This document shows, one piece after another, positions 8,154-16,968 of a stretch of DNA of 64,000 nucleotides. The DNA is from Arcanobacterium phocae (GTDB taxonomy: Bacteria > Actinomycetota > Actinomycetes > Actinomycetales > Actinomycetaceae): contig NZ_LT629804.1 of the NCBI RefSeq assembly GCF_900105865.1, positions 682,001 through 746,000 on the forward strand. Reading direction: 5' to 3'. How positions within the stretch are numbered: position 1 is the first letter of the stretch; the number at the start of each line of letters is the position of its first letter. The notes under the pieces were generated by a model that searched no databases, was not told the DNA's origin, and saw only the letters and a list, made by a program, of their open reading frames with translations. Position numbers and translations under genes: made by a program.

Positions 8154-8408
8154 ATGTTTAATATCATCGGAACGATTATTTTTGGTGCGGTGATTGGCTT
8201 TCTCGCGAAGTTCTTTAAGGGGGCCAACTTATCTGTAGTAGCAACCTTTACACTCGGTGTTGTGGGAGTGGTTCTAGGTAATCTGGTGCTGTCTGCTTTC
8301 GGGTACCCAATTGATACGCCTGGAATCGACTGGATTCGCTGGGTAGTCTGTACTGTTACTGCCATGGTCGCTATTGGATTCTATGCGGGTAGTCAGATGA
8401 AGAAGTGA
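8154..8408 (+). CDS. GlsB/YeaQ/YmgE-family stress membrane protein
   Basis: An 84-residue protein of three hydrophobic segments with the family pattern: IGTIIFGAVIGFLAKFFKG, a glycine-rich second helix (TLGVVGVVLGNLVLSAFG) and IRWVVCTVTAMVAIGFYAG. The family (transglycosylase-associated protein domain) consists of tiny inner-membrane proteins often induced by stress, of unknown biochemical function. I chose the ATG at 8154, which gives the normal family length. It is monocistronic. Confidence 0.75.
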   Translation: MFNIIGTIIFGAVIGFLAKFFKGANLSVVATFTLGVVGVVLGNLVLSAFGYPIDTPGIDWIRWVVCTVTAMVAIGFYAGSQMKK

Positions 8409-8539
8409 TGTGAGGCGTGGGTGGGATGTTAGGGGTGAACGGTCTTGACATTCCAGCATTTATCAGATGTGATTTAAGACTGTTTTTGTTGAATGTTGCA
8501 ATACTATGTCTCGTAAAAGGAGTGCGTGTCCTTTATGTC

Positions 8540-8554
8540 TTGACATGATGTCAA
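8540..8554. promoter_or_regulatory. Palindrome upstream of adhesin gene
   Basis: TTGACATGATGTCAA is a perfect 7+1+7 palindrome whose left arm contains a -35-like TTGACA. It lies about 100 bases before the adhesin start. It could be an operator overlapping a promoter; no clear -10 at the ideal spacing is visible. Confidence 0.35.
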
Positions 8555-8652
8555 AAAAGTCATTGCGGTATGTAAATGAATGTCATAGGGTGAGAGTAGT
8601 TCTAAAAAATCAAAGCGGGCTATGAGGGTCCGGACAGGGAAGAGGGGCATCG

Positions 8653-11343
8653 GTGAGTCAACTCCGATATATTAAAAAAGCTGCTGGCGCAGTTTTAGCT
8701 GCGAGCGTTTCGCTAGCTGGCGTAATGGCAGCAATGCCTGTGGCGAGCGCGGCAGTGGATGATGGGTCAAGTGCTTTTACGAGCAATAAGAACGCGAAAT
8801 TTGCTAATGAGATTTTCTTTTTCGACTTTGGCAAATTAGCTTCAGGTGAGGATCGTAAAGATTCTTGGGGTACTGAATCTACTGAGAACAATGAAGCGAA
8901 CTTTTCAGGAAAAAGAATTAAAGATGGAGATTTTTACACCTATTCGTCTACAGACGGTTTGCCGGCGGGGTTAGAAGTTAAGGTTTCTGTTACAAACGTT
9001 CAAGCCATGTATGATGAAGCCACCGATCGGCATGGGAAAAAGCTAGATGATGGTCTGTGGGCGCGCACGGTTAGTTGGAATGATTTTTTCCGTCCCTTTG
9101 ACGTAGATCCGCAAAATGGTCGGCACGCTCAACGAAAAGAGTGGTTTGATGACGGAGTCTTATATCCGAGTGATAAAGGTACAAATTGGTTAATTAGCCA
9201 GTATATAGATCCATCGCGTTTTGATAATAATCCACATAATGTGGGCAATCAAGGCTACAGATTTTCACTTTCCGTTGAGGGGAAACTGAACGGGAAGAGA
9301 ATCCCACTTGATTTAATTGCAAGCGACGGCGAGTCTACGGGAATCCGGGTTGAGGAGCATTCGAATCCATATGGTGAGCGTTTCCCTGAAGATAAAAAAG
9401 AAGATGGAGTAGTGCGTAAAGGTGGAGCTCCTGAGAATCTAGGAATGGTAACTAATTCTCCTAATGGGTGGGAGGCTATTCAAGACTTAGTAGGTGAGTA
9501 TCAAGGAAAAACACGCTATTATTTTGTGGATGACCAGCCAAAGGTCCCAACTGAAGTTCCGAAGGGGAAAACTCCTTATCCTGAGATTAATGTTCCCAAA
9601 GGTGCCGCGTGGAGCCAAGCTAACGGTGATAAATCCTATGGTTGGGTGGATACTGAGCTAACTGAAACTCCGGGACCTTGGAAAGAGATTCCACAAGCAC
9701 AACCTCTTCTGGTTTCGCGTGGAGCGACAGAAATTGCTGTCGAACTAAATAATTTAGCTCGTGGTAAAACAGGCTCGCGACAAGGGATTGTTGCTGGAAT
9801 CTTCTTGCCAACAGATCAAGGGGATGCACCTGAAAGTTATGGGGAAGCTAGCCATATCCTCTCCAACTGGGAAGTTACTGGGCAGCCAAAAGGCGAAGGT
9901 GTGCAAGCTCCAGACGTCAAATTTAATGATGGTAACTTTGTTGGATCTAAGTCAGCAGAAAAAGATGGCGGAAAAAATTGGAACGCGATAGGGAAGTCTG
10001 CGACGGCAGATGGAGACGCTGAAGAAGACGTCAACCCGAAAGCTTTTAAAGAAGGTTTTGAAACCGATGGGAAAGTGACGATCCCAGTTACTGCCAAAAA
10101 TGCAGATGTCGTTGCGTGGGTAGACACAAATAACAACGGAAAATTTGATAACGATGAGCGTCGTGTTGCAACTGTTGAAGACGGGAAAGCAACTTTTGAC
10201 TGGAGCGGTAAAAATCTAGATCCAGGCACGAACTACTACGCACGCATACGAGTGGGACGAGACGGAGTTAATAAGGATTCATTAACTAGCCCAACTGACA
10301 CAGTTGTCGGTGGTGAAGTAGAAGATCTAAAATTCACAGTGTCGAAACATCCCAGCGTGTCTTTGGGTGATCGTGTTTGGTTTGATAAGGATCGTGATGG
10401 TCTTCAGGGTGCTGGTGAGTCTGGTGTTCCTGGTGTGAAGGTTTCTTTGCTTGATGGTGCTGGTAAGCCGGTTGTTAAGCCTGGTACTGATAAGCCTTAT
10501 GTGGTTGTGACTCTTGAGGATGGTAAGTACTTGTTTGAGGGTCTTGCTAAGGGTGAGTATCGGGTGAAGTTTGATTACTCTGATGCTAAGTTGCCTGAGG
10601 GTTTGACTGTTGAGGGCTTTACGAAGTTTGTTAAGGCTGATCGTGTTCAGATTGGTTTTAAGAATTCTGATGTTCGTGGGTCTGAGGGTTTGACGGATGT
10701 TATTGATCTGACTGCTGATCGCAAGGATATTGATGCTGGTTTAGTTGCTAAGGCTGAGTCGGTTGTGTCTTTGGGTGATCGTGTTTGGTTTGATAAGGAT
10801 CGTGATGGTCTTCAGGGTGCTGGTGAGTCTGGTGTTCCTGGTGTGAAGGTTTCTTTGCTTGATGGTGCTGGTAAGCCGGTTGTTAAGCCTGGTACTGATA
10901 AGCCTTATGTGGTTGTGACTCTTGAGGATGGTAAGTACTTGTTTGAGGGTCTTGCTAAGGGTGAGTATCGGGTGAAGTTTGATTACTCTGATGCTAAGTT
11001 GCCTGAGGGTTTGACTGTTGAGGGCTTTACGAAGTTTGTTAAGGCTGATCGTGTTCAGATTGGTTTTAAGAATTCTGATGTTCGTGGGTCTGAGGGTTTG
11101 ACGGATGTTATTGATCTGACTGCTGATCGCAAGGATATTGATGCTGGTTTAGTTGCTAAGGCTGATGTTCCTACTCCGCAAGATCCTAAACCTGTTGATC
11201 CAAAGATCAACAAGCCGTCGACAGGCGCCCGAACTGGTCTTGCCAAAACCGGATTGGGCCTGAATTCTCTGGCGTTGTTTGCTCTTAGTTGCATAGCACT
11301 AGGTGGCATCTCTATCGCTCGACGTGGACGTTCGGATAGTTAA
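8653..11343 (+). CDS. LAxTG-anchored fibrillar adhesin with SdrD-B repeats
   Basis: An 896-residue surface protein starting at GTG 8653 (GGGAAGAGGGG upstream). Order: signal peptide (AAGAVLAASVSLAGVMAAMPVASAA, cleavage near residue 34), a large N-terminal region starting EIFFFDFGKLASGED that resembles the CshA-type adhesin domain, a GEVED-type segment (WVDTNNNGKFDNDE ... GGEVEDLKF), then two 136-residue SdrD-B-like domains starting SLGDRVWFDKDRDG with acidic calcium-binding-like DxDxDG loops, a Pro-rich linker and the sorting signal LAKTG plus hydrophobic helix and RRGR tail. The two B domains are encoded by almost identical DNA. Next to a sialidase, it probably mediates adhesion to host tissue; the ligand is unknown. 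Confidence 0.85.
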   Translation: MSQLRYIKKAAGAVLAASVSLAGVMAAMPVASAAVDDGSSAFTSNKNAKFANEIFFFDFGKLASGEDRKDSWGTESTENNEANFSGKRIKDGDFYTYSSTDGLPAGLEVKVSVTNVQAMYDEATDRHGKKLDDGLWARTVSWNDFFRPFDVDPQNGRHAQRKEWFDDGVLYPSDKGTNWLISQYIDPSRFDNNPHNVGNQGYRFSLSVEGKLNGKRIPLDLIASDGESTGIRVEEHSNPYGERFPEDKKEDGVVRKGGAPENLGMVTNSPNGWEAIQDLVGEYQGKTRYYFVDDQPKVPTEVPKGKTPYPEINVPKGAAWSQANGDKSYGWVDTELTETPGPWKEIPQAQPLLVSRGATEIAVELNNLARGKTGSRQGIVAGIFLPTDQGDAPESYGEASHILSNWEVTGQPKGEGVQAPDVKFNDGNFVGSKSAEKDGGKNWNAIGKSATADGDAEEDVNPKAFKEGFETDGKVTIPVTAKNADVVAWVDTNNNGKFDNDERRVATVEDGKATFDWSGKNLDPGTNYYARIRVGRDGVNKDSLTSPTDTVVGGEVEDLKFTVSKHPSVSLGDRVWFDKDRDGLQGAGESGVPGVKVSLLDGAGKPVVKPGTDKPYVVVTLEDGKYLFEGLAKGEYRVKFDYSDAKLPEGLTVEGFTKFVKADRVQIGFKNSDVRGSEGLTDVIDLTADRKDIDAGLVAKAESVVSLGDRVWFDKDRDGLQGAGESGVPGVKVSLLDGAGKPVVKPGTDKPYVVVTLEDGKYLFEGLAKGEYRVKFDYSDAKLPEGLTVEGFTKFVKADRVQIGFKNSDVRGSEGLTDVIDLTADRKDIDAGLVAKADVPTPQDPKPVDPKINKPSTGARTGLAKTGLGLNSLALFALSCIALGGISIARRGRSDS
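10357..11165 (+). repeat. 408-bp tandem duplication inside adhesin gene
   Basis: Unit 1 starts at 10357 and unit 2 at 10765, exactly 408 bases (136 codons) apart. By eye they are identical over about 400 bases, diverging only after GCTAAGGCTGA (11161-11165). Codon choice inside the units (GGT, GTT, TCT, AAG) is more uniform than in the N-terminal part of the gene. Confidence 0.9.
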
Positions 11344-11377
11344 TGTCCATAATCTGAACTCAGTTTTCTAACTGAAC

Positions 11378-11417
11378 AGCGACTCCTCGAATGAAATCAT
11401 TTGGGGAGTCGCTTTTT
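11378..11417 (+). terminator. Terminator after adhesin gene
   Basis: AGCGACTCC (11378-11386) pairs with GGAGTCGCT (11405-11413) and is followed by TTTTAAT. Confidence 0.8.
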
Positions 11418-11630
11418 AATGCGCAACTCGAACACCTTTAATTAACTTGTGTTGGTTGTTAGGTTTCTGAGCTGCAGTGGGAACTGTGTTCAAAAAAGAA
11501 TGTTCATTTAGTTTTTGCTCAGTATCTGTAATTTTGCGAAATCTCTTTCATGTGGCATTTGTGAGATGTCTGCTGACTGGATGACGTAATATACGAACAA
11601 GACAATGGTGTTTAAATAAGGAGTTCTATT

Positions 11631-14351
11631 ATGAGGATTGCCTCGAAGCTCATTGCTACTGTGGCAACTGCAGGCTTGTTGCTACTGCCAGCGTTGCCGG
11701 CTTATGGAGCAGAGGAAGGATCAGCCCCAGAGTTAACCCCAGGTTCGCAGCAGGTCGTCACACAAAGCAATATCGGTATGGCCAAAATAATACTGAATGC
11801 GCCAGAAAAAGGTGATGCATACAGTAAGGGAGAAAAAATCGAAGCAAAGCTACGCTTCGAATCTGGACTCCACACGAAAGTTCATATCGTTGGATCATCA
11901 AAAACATTTACGGGGTCAGAAAATTGCAACTGGTCTAATTTTCCGGCAGCAGAGCATGGTGGGCGATTTGATTGTAAGGTGGGAGCACAGCAATTCAAAG
12001 AGATTCCTTCCTACATTGTCACTGAAGCTGATGAAGAGCGTGGCTGGGTAACTCTCGATTTCACGTTCACTGCCAACTCGATCTCTGATAGTTCAAGCGA
12101 AGGTTCGGTGACAGTCACTAAGAGCGTCAAGGTATATAAGTCAGGTGAAGCAGAATCTGTTCCGGAAGATCCGTATCGCGATATTCTTTTGGCAAAACCC
12201 GGATCCTTTGGCTATACCTGTCATCGGATCCCGGCATTAGCCAAGGTGCAGGGGCGTCTGATCGCAGCGTGGGATGGCCGTCCGGGGAGCTGTCAAGATG
12301 CACCAAATCCAAACAGCATCATTATGAGATATTCAGATGATAATGGGAAGAGCTGGAGTGGTGTCCAGACTATTGCTCAAGGAAAACTAGGACCACAAAA
12401 GTATGGTTATTCTGACCCGTCTTTTGTTGTTGACGAAGAAACAGGTACTATTTTTGCTTTCTTTGTGAAGAGTTTCGACGCCGGTATTGCGGCTTCTGAG
12501 CAAGGAACAAACCCAGGTCAGCGCAGCGCTATCCACACCGTCTATACGAAGTCGGATAATAAAGGGCAAACATGGTCTGAACCAGTATTGGTTACTGAGC
12601 AGGTATCTGAGGGGCAACGCCAGGCAGGGCGTTTTGCAGCATCTGGACAGGGCATCCAGCTCAAATATGGCAAGTTTAAGGGGCGATTGATTCAACAGTA
12701 CACGGTTGTTAATGATGGAAATTGGAAGTTGGGTAAGCACCAAGCAGTTTCATTGTATTCTGACGATCACGGTGAAACGTGGCAAGTTGGTACCCCTGTT
12801 GGCGGTAGCCATGGCGCCAAGATGGATGAGAACAAAGTAGTAGAGCTGTCTGATGGACGTGTTCTTCTTTCTTCGCGTCCGTACGAAGCGGGCTGGGGTG
12901 GTCGCCATTACGCTATTTCCGACGACGGCGGACAGAACTATACTCTGGACCAGTCGAATGATCAGCGACTGAAGGATCCGCGCAACAACGCATCGATTTT
13001 GCGCGCCTTCCCGGATGCCCCAATGAATTCTGCACGAGCTAAGATACTGTTCTCCTCACATGCGAATAGCACAACGAATCGGCAAGACGGCGTTGTTAGC
13101 TACAGTTTCGACGATGGCAAGACGTGGGGTGATTCCCCGCTGTTTAAATCTGGAGCTATGTCATATTCGACTATGACACCGCTTGGAGATGGTGAATTTG
13201 GAATCCTGTATGAAGGTGACAATACAACCATCATGTTTAAGAAAGTTGATTTTGCATGGTTAGGCCTGAATCAACAACTTTCTCTGTTATCAGATGTTGT
13301 TAAAGCCGAGACGGATGCTGCTATGCTCACCGACCAAGTAGCTCAAAAAGATAAAGAACTGGGAGCTAAGAACGCAGAACTAAGGAAAGCTTCGGAAGAA
13401 AAAGCTCAACTGGAATCTGACAAGGCACAGTTGGTAGCAACCAAGGCGAAGCTTGAAGCTGATAATGCAAAGCTCGTTGCCGAAAAAGCAACTTTGGAAG
13501 CTGACAAAGCGCAAGCCCAGTCAGATTTAGCTGCAGCTGAAGCAAAGGTTGCGAAGCTTGAAGCTGATTTAGCTACGGCACAAGGTGATGCGAAGAAATT
13601 AACAGCCAATCTAGCCCGTGCCGAAGCAGCGAAGGTTGAGTTTGCTAAGAAGTTTGAAGAAAAGAGCGCGAAGCTCGATAAGAAGATTGCGGACCTAGAA
13701 AACAAGAAGCAAGAACTTCAAACTGATAACGATAAGGCGGTAACAGATCTGAAGGTAGCCCAGGATAAGATATCGCAATTGGAAGAGCGGAATAAGGCTC
13801 TTGTTGAGCAAAAAGAGGAGTTAGAAAAGGAAATCAAGGAGCTGAAGAATAAGCCAGAAGTCTCGTTCGATGCACCAAAGCTAACGCCAGCAACACCGAT
13901 TAAGACGAATCCGGACCAGCCAGAACAGAAACCTGTTGTTGCGATCAGCTCAGATTCTATTGAGCCCGGTAGTGACGTTGTCTTCACTGCAACCGGTTTC
14001 CAGCCGGGTGAAGAGATTACGTTTAGTGTCCATTCGAATCCAGTGGTAGTTGGATCTGTGAAGGCAAATCCGCAAGGAATAGCTACCATAACATGGCATG
14101 TTCCAACGGATTTCGTCGTGGGTAATCATCATGTTGAAGCTCGTGGTAAGAAGGTGGTCGCTACTGCTGAGCTGACGGTTGTCTCTGGCAACAAGAAAGC
14201 TCCGCAAGAGCCACAGAAGGTAGCTGCTATTAAGAACGAAAACGTATTGGCCAAAACCGGTGCCCAGGTGGTCATCTCAGCAGGAATTGTGGTTCTCCTG
14301 TTGAGCCTTGGTTCTGCTTCGTTAGCTGCTCGACGGCGGTCAAATTCCTAA
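11631..14351 (+). CDS. nanH: LAxTG-anchored exo-alpha-sialidase
   Basis: A 906-residue secreted sialidase releasing terminal sialic acids from host glycans. Signal peptide with cleavage near residue 27 (AYGA/EEG). The catalytic domain spans about 180-545: the arginine-triad RIP motif (CHRIPAL, Arg199), WDGRPG (214-219, catalytic Asp region), and Asp-boxes SDDNGKSW, SDNKGQTW, SDDHGETW, SDDGGQNY and SFDDGKTW. Residues about 560-745 form a long Ala/Lys/Glu coiled coil with heptad-like KAQLEADKAKL repeats, a stalk not needed for catalysis. An Ig-like domain (VVAISSDSIEPGSDVVFTATGF...) and LAKTG, hydrophobic helix and ARRRSNS tail follow. AAGGAG lies seven bases before the ATG. No sialic acid uptake or nan catabolic genes are nearby. 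Confidence 0.93.
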   Translation: MRIASKLIATVATAGLLLLPALPAYGAEEGSAPELTPGSQQVVTQSNIGMAKIILNAPEKGDAYSKGEKIEAKLRFESGLHTKVHIVGSSKTFTGSENCNWSNFPAAEHGGRFDCKVGAQQFKEIPSYIVTEADEERGWVTLDFTFTANSISDSSSEGSVTVTKSVKVYKSGEAESVPEDPYRDILLAKPGSFGYTCHRIPALAKVQGRLIAAWDGRPGSCQDAPNPNSIIMRYSDDNGKSWSGVQTIAQGKLGPQKYGYSDPSFVVDEETGTIFAFFVKSFDAGIAASEQGTNPGQRSAIHTVYTKSDNKGQTWSEPVLVTEQVSEGQRQAGRFAASGQGIQLKYGKFKGRLIQQYTVVNDGNWKLGKHQAVSLYSDDHGETWQVGTPVGGSHGAKMDENKVVELSDGRVLLSSRPYEAGWGGRHYAISDDGGQNYTLDQSNDQRLKDPRNNASILRAFPDAPMNSARAKILFSSHANSTTNRQDGVVSYSFDDGKTWGDSPLFKSGAMSYSTMTPLGDGEFGILYEGDNTTIMFKKVDFAWLGLNQQLSLLSDVVKAETDAAMLTDQVAQKDKELGAKNAELRKASEEKAQLESDKAQLVATKAKLEADNAKLVAEKATLEADKAQAQSDLAAAEAKVAKLEADLATAQGDAKKLTANLARAEAAKVEFAKKFEEKSAKLDKKIADLENKKQELQTDNDKAVTDLKVAQDKISQLEERNKALVEQKEELEKEIKELKNKPEVSFDAPKLTPATPIKTNPDQPEQKPVVAISSDSIEPGSDVVFTATGFQPGEEITFSVHSNPVVVGSVKANPQGIATITWHVPTDFVVGNHHVEARGKKVVATAELTVVSGNKKAPQEPQKVAAIKNENVLAKTGAQVVISAGIVVLLLSLGSASLAARRRSNS

Positions 14352-14371
14352 CTGTGTATAACCGGTAGGTA

Positions 14372-14409
14372 CTGTGTCCTCGATGGCTCCCTAGCCATCG
14401 AGGACACAG
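14372..14409. terminator. Strong hairpin after sialidase gene
   Basis: A 17-bp perfect stem, CTGTGTCCTCGATGGCT (14372-14388) with AGCCATCGAGGACACAG (14393-14409), tetraloop CCCT. No T-run follows, so termination is likely but not canonical. Confidence 0.65.
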
Positions 14410-14485
14410 CTACCTTGATGGTGTAATGTATGGCGGAAAACATCGATCTATTGTTCTGCCGGCTGTTGTGTTCTATTATCCAGTT

Positions 14486-15460
14486 ATGAACCCTCTGAGT
14501 AGCCGCGATATTCAATCTCTTGATGCGGCCAAATTGTATTACTCGGGGTTGAATCAGGAACAAGTTGCCCAGCGTCTTCACGTATCTCGGCCTACAGTGT
14601 CAAAACTTTTAGCTCATGCAAACGCCCAAGGTTTTATTGAGGTGCGGGTACTTGATCCGCGTGAACAAGATGAATTACTGGTTGCTGAATTGCAACGTCG
14701 CTATCATTTGCTAGACGCTGTTTTAGTGAGTCCGGCACGTTCTGGAGCAGACGCGATGCGAGATGCGCTAGGACGGGCTGGCGCACACCTGGTAGGTTCG
14801 CTAGTACGTGATGGTGACACTATTGGGTTGGTTCCTTCACGGACGATGAGTACAGTTGCGGATTATCTTGAACCGCGTCCACGCCGGAATGTCGATGTCA
14901 TTCAGCTCAGTTGCGGATTATCTGATCCGGCACCACGCCCTGGACGTCCTAGCACTCTGGAACGATTCGCGGCTGCATTCAGTGCACGATGTTACGACCT
15001 GTCAGCGCCGACTTTTTTGGCGTCTGTTCCATTGCGAACACGGGTTACCCAGACTCCGCACGTACGCCGAGTGCTGGACGCAGGTGTCCATGCTCGTATC
15101 GCAGTCTATACGGTTGGTGATGTAAGAACGAACCGGGAATTAATCAATGCGAGCCCGCTGTCTCTTCACGAAAAAGAGATTATTTTTTCGCGTTCTGTTG
15201 GCGATATTTGTGCTCGATTTGTTGATCGTGAGGGTCGAATTTGTTTACCGGATCTCAATAATCGCACTGTCGGAATTACGTTGCCGCAGTTGCGTCATAA
15301 AGAACAAAAGATTCTTGTGGCTGGGGGTACGGAGAAAGCCGACGTCGTTAAAGCGGCTCTCGAACATGGCTACGTCAATAGATTAGTGACAGACGTACAC
15401 ACTGCCCGGTATATCGTCGGCACAAATGTTCCATTCAAGCACGAACGCTCTAAAAAATAG
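14486..15460 (+). CDS. SorC/DeoR-type sugar-responsive regulator
   Basis: A 324-residue transcription factor from the ATG at 14486. The N-terminal helix-turn-helix is clear (AKLYYSGLNQEQVAQRLHVSRPTVSKLLAHA), followed by a SorC-type sugar-binding domain with the phosphate-binding-like stretches DGDTIGLVPSRTM and ILVAGGTEKADVVKAAL. SorC proteins sense phosphorylated sugars; B. subtilis DeoR, of this family, senses deoxyribose-5-phosphate. It lies directly upstream of a permease, mutarotase-like and sugar kinase operon, which it most likely controls. A perfect palindrome and GGAAC-flanked sequence lie just downstream of its stop. Confidence 0.8.
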   Translation: MNPLSSRDIQSLDAAKLYYSGLNQEQVAQRLHVSRPTVSKLLAHANAQGFIEVRVLDPREQDELLVAELQRRYHLLDAVLVSPARSGADAMRDALGRAGAHLVGSLVRDGDTIGLVPSRTMSTVADYLEPRPRRNVDVIQLSCGLSDPAPRPGRPSTLERFAAAFSARCYDLSAPTFLASVPLRTRVTQTPHVRRVLDAGVHARIAVYTVGDVRTNRELINASPLSLHEKEIIFSRSVGDICARFVDREGRICLPDLNNRTVGITLPQLRHKEQKILVAGGTEKADVVKAALEHGYVNRLVTDVHTARYIVGTNVPFKHERSKK

Positions 15461-15489
15461 CTTAAATACAGCCTAAAATACTTAGTATT

Positions 15490-15510
15490 CGTTGCTATAG
15501 CAACGTTTTT
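15490..15510. promoter_or_regulatory. Palindrome before sugar operon
   Basis: CGTTGCTATAGCAACG (15490-15505) is a perfect 16-base palindrome followed by TTTTT. It can act as the terminator of the regulator gene or as an operator for the operon. Immediately after it, GGAAC (15516-15520) and GTTCC (15539-15543) form a wider inverted pair. Confidence 0.5.
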
Positions 15511-15619
15511 GTGGCGGAACAATCGTTACTTGTAGTGGTTCCCTGCTCGTTATCGAAAAGCTAGATTAAAGGTAATCCACATCATAAGTTCAATGACGAA
15601 CTCCATGAAAGGTTTACCA

Positions 15620-16963
15620 ATGGCTACCAATTCTTCCTTTGGACTAATAAAAGATCCTACGGTGCAACAACCAGACGGGTACTTAAATAAAACCCCAATC
15701 CTGCAATACATTTTACTATCCATCTGCTTCCCCATGTGGGGTGCAGCAGCATCTCTTAACGACGTCCTAATTACCCAATTCAAATCAATCTTTGAATTAT
15801 CAGACTTCGCATCCGCCTTTGTTCAGTCAGCGTTTTACGGCGGCTATTTCCTACTCGCCATCCCAGCCTCGCGTGTGATTGGCAAATGGACCTATAAGTC
15901 TGGTCTGCTCGTAGGACTCAGTTTCTACATCATCGGCTGCATGCTGTTCTTCCCGGCCTCACACATGGCAACATATACTGTTTTCCTAGCAGCATTATTT
16001 GCGATCGCTGTAGGTCTATCCTTCCTCGAGACGTCAGCAAACACCTATTCGTCAATGATCGGCCCGCGCAAATATGCAACATTACGCCTCAACATTTCAC
16101 AAACGTTCTACCCGCTAGGATCAATTTTCGGCATCTTGCTTGGCAAGTACCTCATCTTTACCGAGGGTGAATCGCTCGGAAAACAACTCGATTCACTCAC
16201 TGGAGTTGAACGGCAACAATTTGCTGAAGACATGCTTCAGCGCACCCTTGGACCGTACCGCTGGATCATTGTAGTCTTGGCAGTCCTGATGCTTGTTATC
16301 GCTATTACCCAATTCCCGCATTGCAAGCCACTATCGAACAATAAAGAGGTCAAAGCCTCGATTGGTGAGACGCTGCGCTACTTAGCTGGAAACCGCACTT
16401 TTGCTACCGGTATTTTTACCCAATTCATGTATGTTGGCATGCAAACTGCAGTGTGGTCGTTCACTATTCGTCTCGCGTTAAACCTCGATGAATCCATCAA
16501 CGAACGTACCGCATCAAACTATATGATTTGGGCATTCGTGGCTTTCTTTATCGGAAAGTTCGTAGCAAACATTCTGATGACCAAGTTCAACGAAAACCTT
16601 GTTTTGATCGGCTATTCAATATGTGGTGTTGCCGCTCTTATTTGGGTCATCACAGTTCCTAATATGACCGCAGTGTATGCCGCCATTCTGACGTCTGGTT
16701 TGTTTGGTCCCTGCTGGGCAACCATCTATGCTCGTACCCTTGACTCGATCAAAGACAAGCGACACACCGAAACCGGTGGTGCGGTTATCGTCATGTCCAT
16801 CATCGGCGGTGCTGTTATCCCAGTTATTCAGGGCCTGGTCTCAGATACCACAGGTTCGATGCAGCTTGCGTTCTCGGTGTCGCTGGTGTGCTTCGTCGTC
16901 GTTCTTCTTTACTTCGTCAAACAACACCGTGCCGAAAAAACTACCCAAACAATTGAAAGGTGA
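15620..16963 (+). CDS. FucP-family sugar:proton symporter
   Basis: A 447-residue major facilitator protein with 12 predicted helices. The family signature is FucP-like: LFFPASHMATYTVFLAALFAIAVGLSFLETSANTYSSMIG and the SQTFYPLGSIFG loop, both characteristic of L-fucose/deoxyribose permeases. I prefer the ATG at 15620 because AAAGG lies 7-8 bases upstream; an earlier in-frame ATG at 15593 adds nine residues. The neighbouring kinase and DUF4432 protein resemble the permease, kinase and mutarotase set of enterobacterial deoxyribose operons, so 2-deoxyribose or ribose is a more likely substrate than fucose. No fucose isomerase or aldolase is present. Confidence 0.8.
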   Translation: MATNSSFGLIKDPTVQQPDGYLNKTPILQYILLSICFPMWGAAASLNDVLITQFKSIFELSDFASAFVQSAFYGGYFLLAIPASRVIGKWTYKSGLLVGLSFYIIGCMLFFPASHMATYTVFLAALFAIAVGLSFLETSANTYSSMIGPRKYATLRLNISQTFYPLGSIFGILLGKYLIFTEGESLGKQLDSLTGVERQQFAEDMLQRTLGPYRWIIVVLAVLMLVIAITQFPHCKPLSNNKEVKASIGETLRYLAGNRTFATGIFTQFMYVGMQTAVWSFTIRLALNLDESINERTASNYMIWAFVAFFIGKFVANILMTKFNENLVLIGYSICGVAALIWVITVPNMTAVYAAILTSGLFGPCWATIYARTLDSIKDKRHTETGGAVIVMSIIGGAVIPVIQGLVSDTTGSMQLAFSVSLVCFVVVLLYFVKQHRAEKTTQTIER

Positions 16964-16968
16964 GAAAA

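Noticed and set aside
15593..15619. Earlier start of the FucP-type permease
   Set aside because: The ATG at 15593 lacks a ribosome binding site, whereas the ATG at 15620 is preceded by AAAGG at good spacing.
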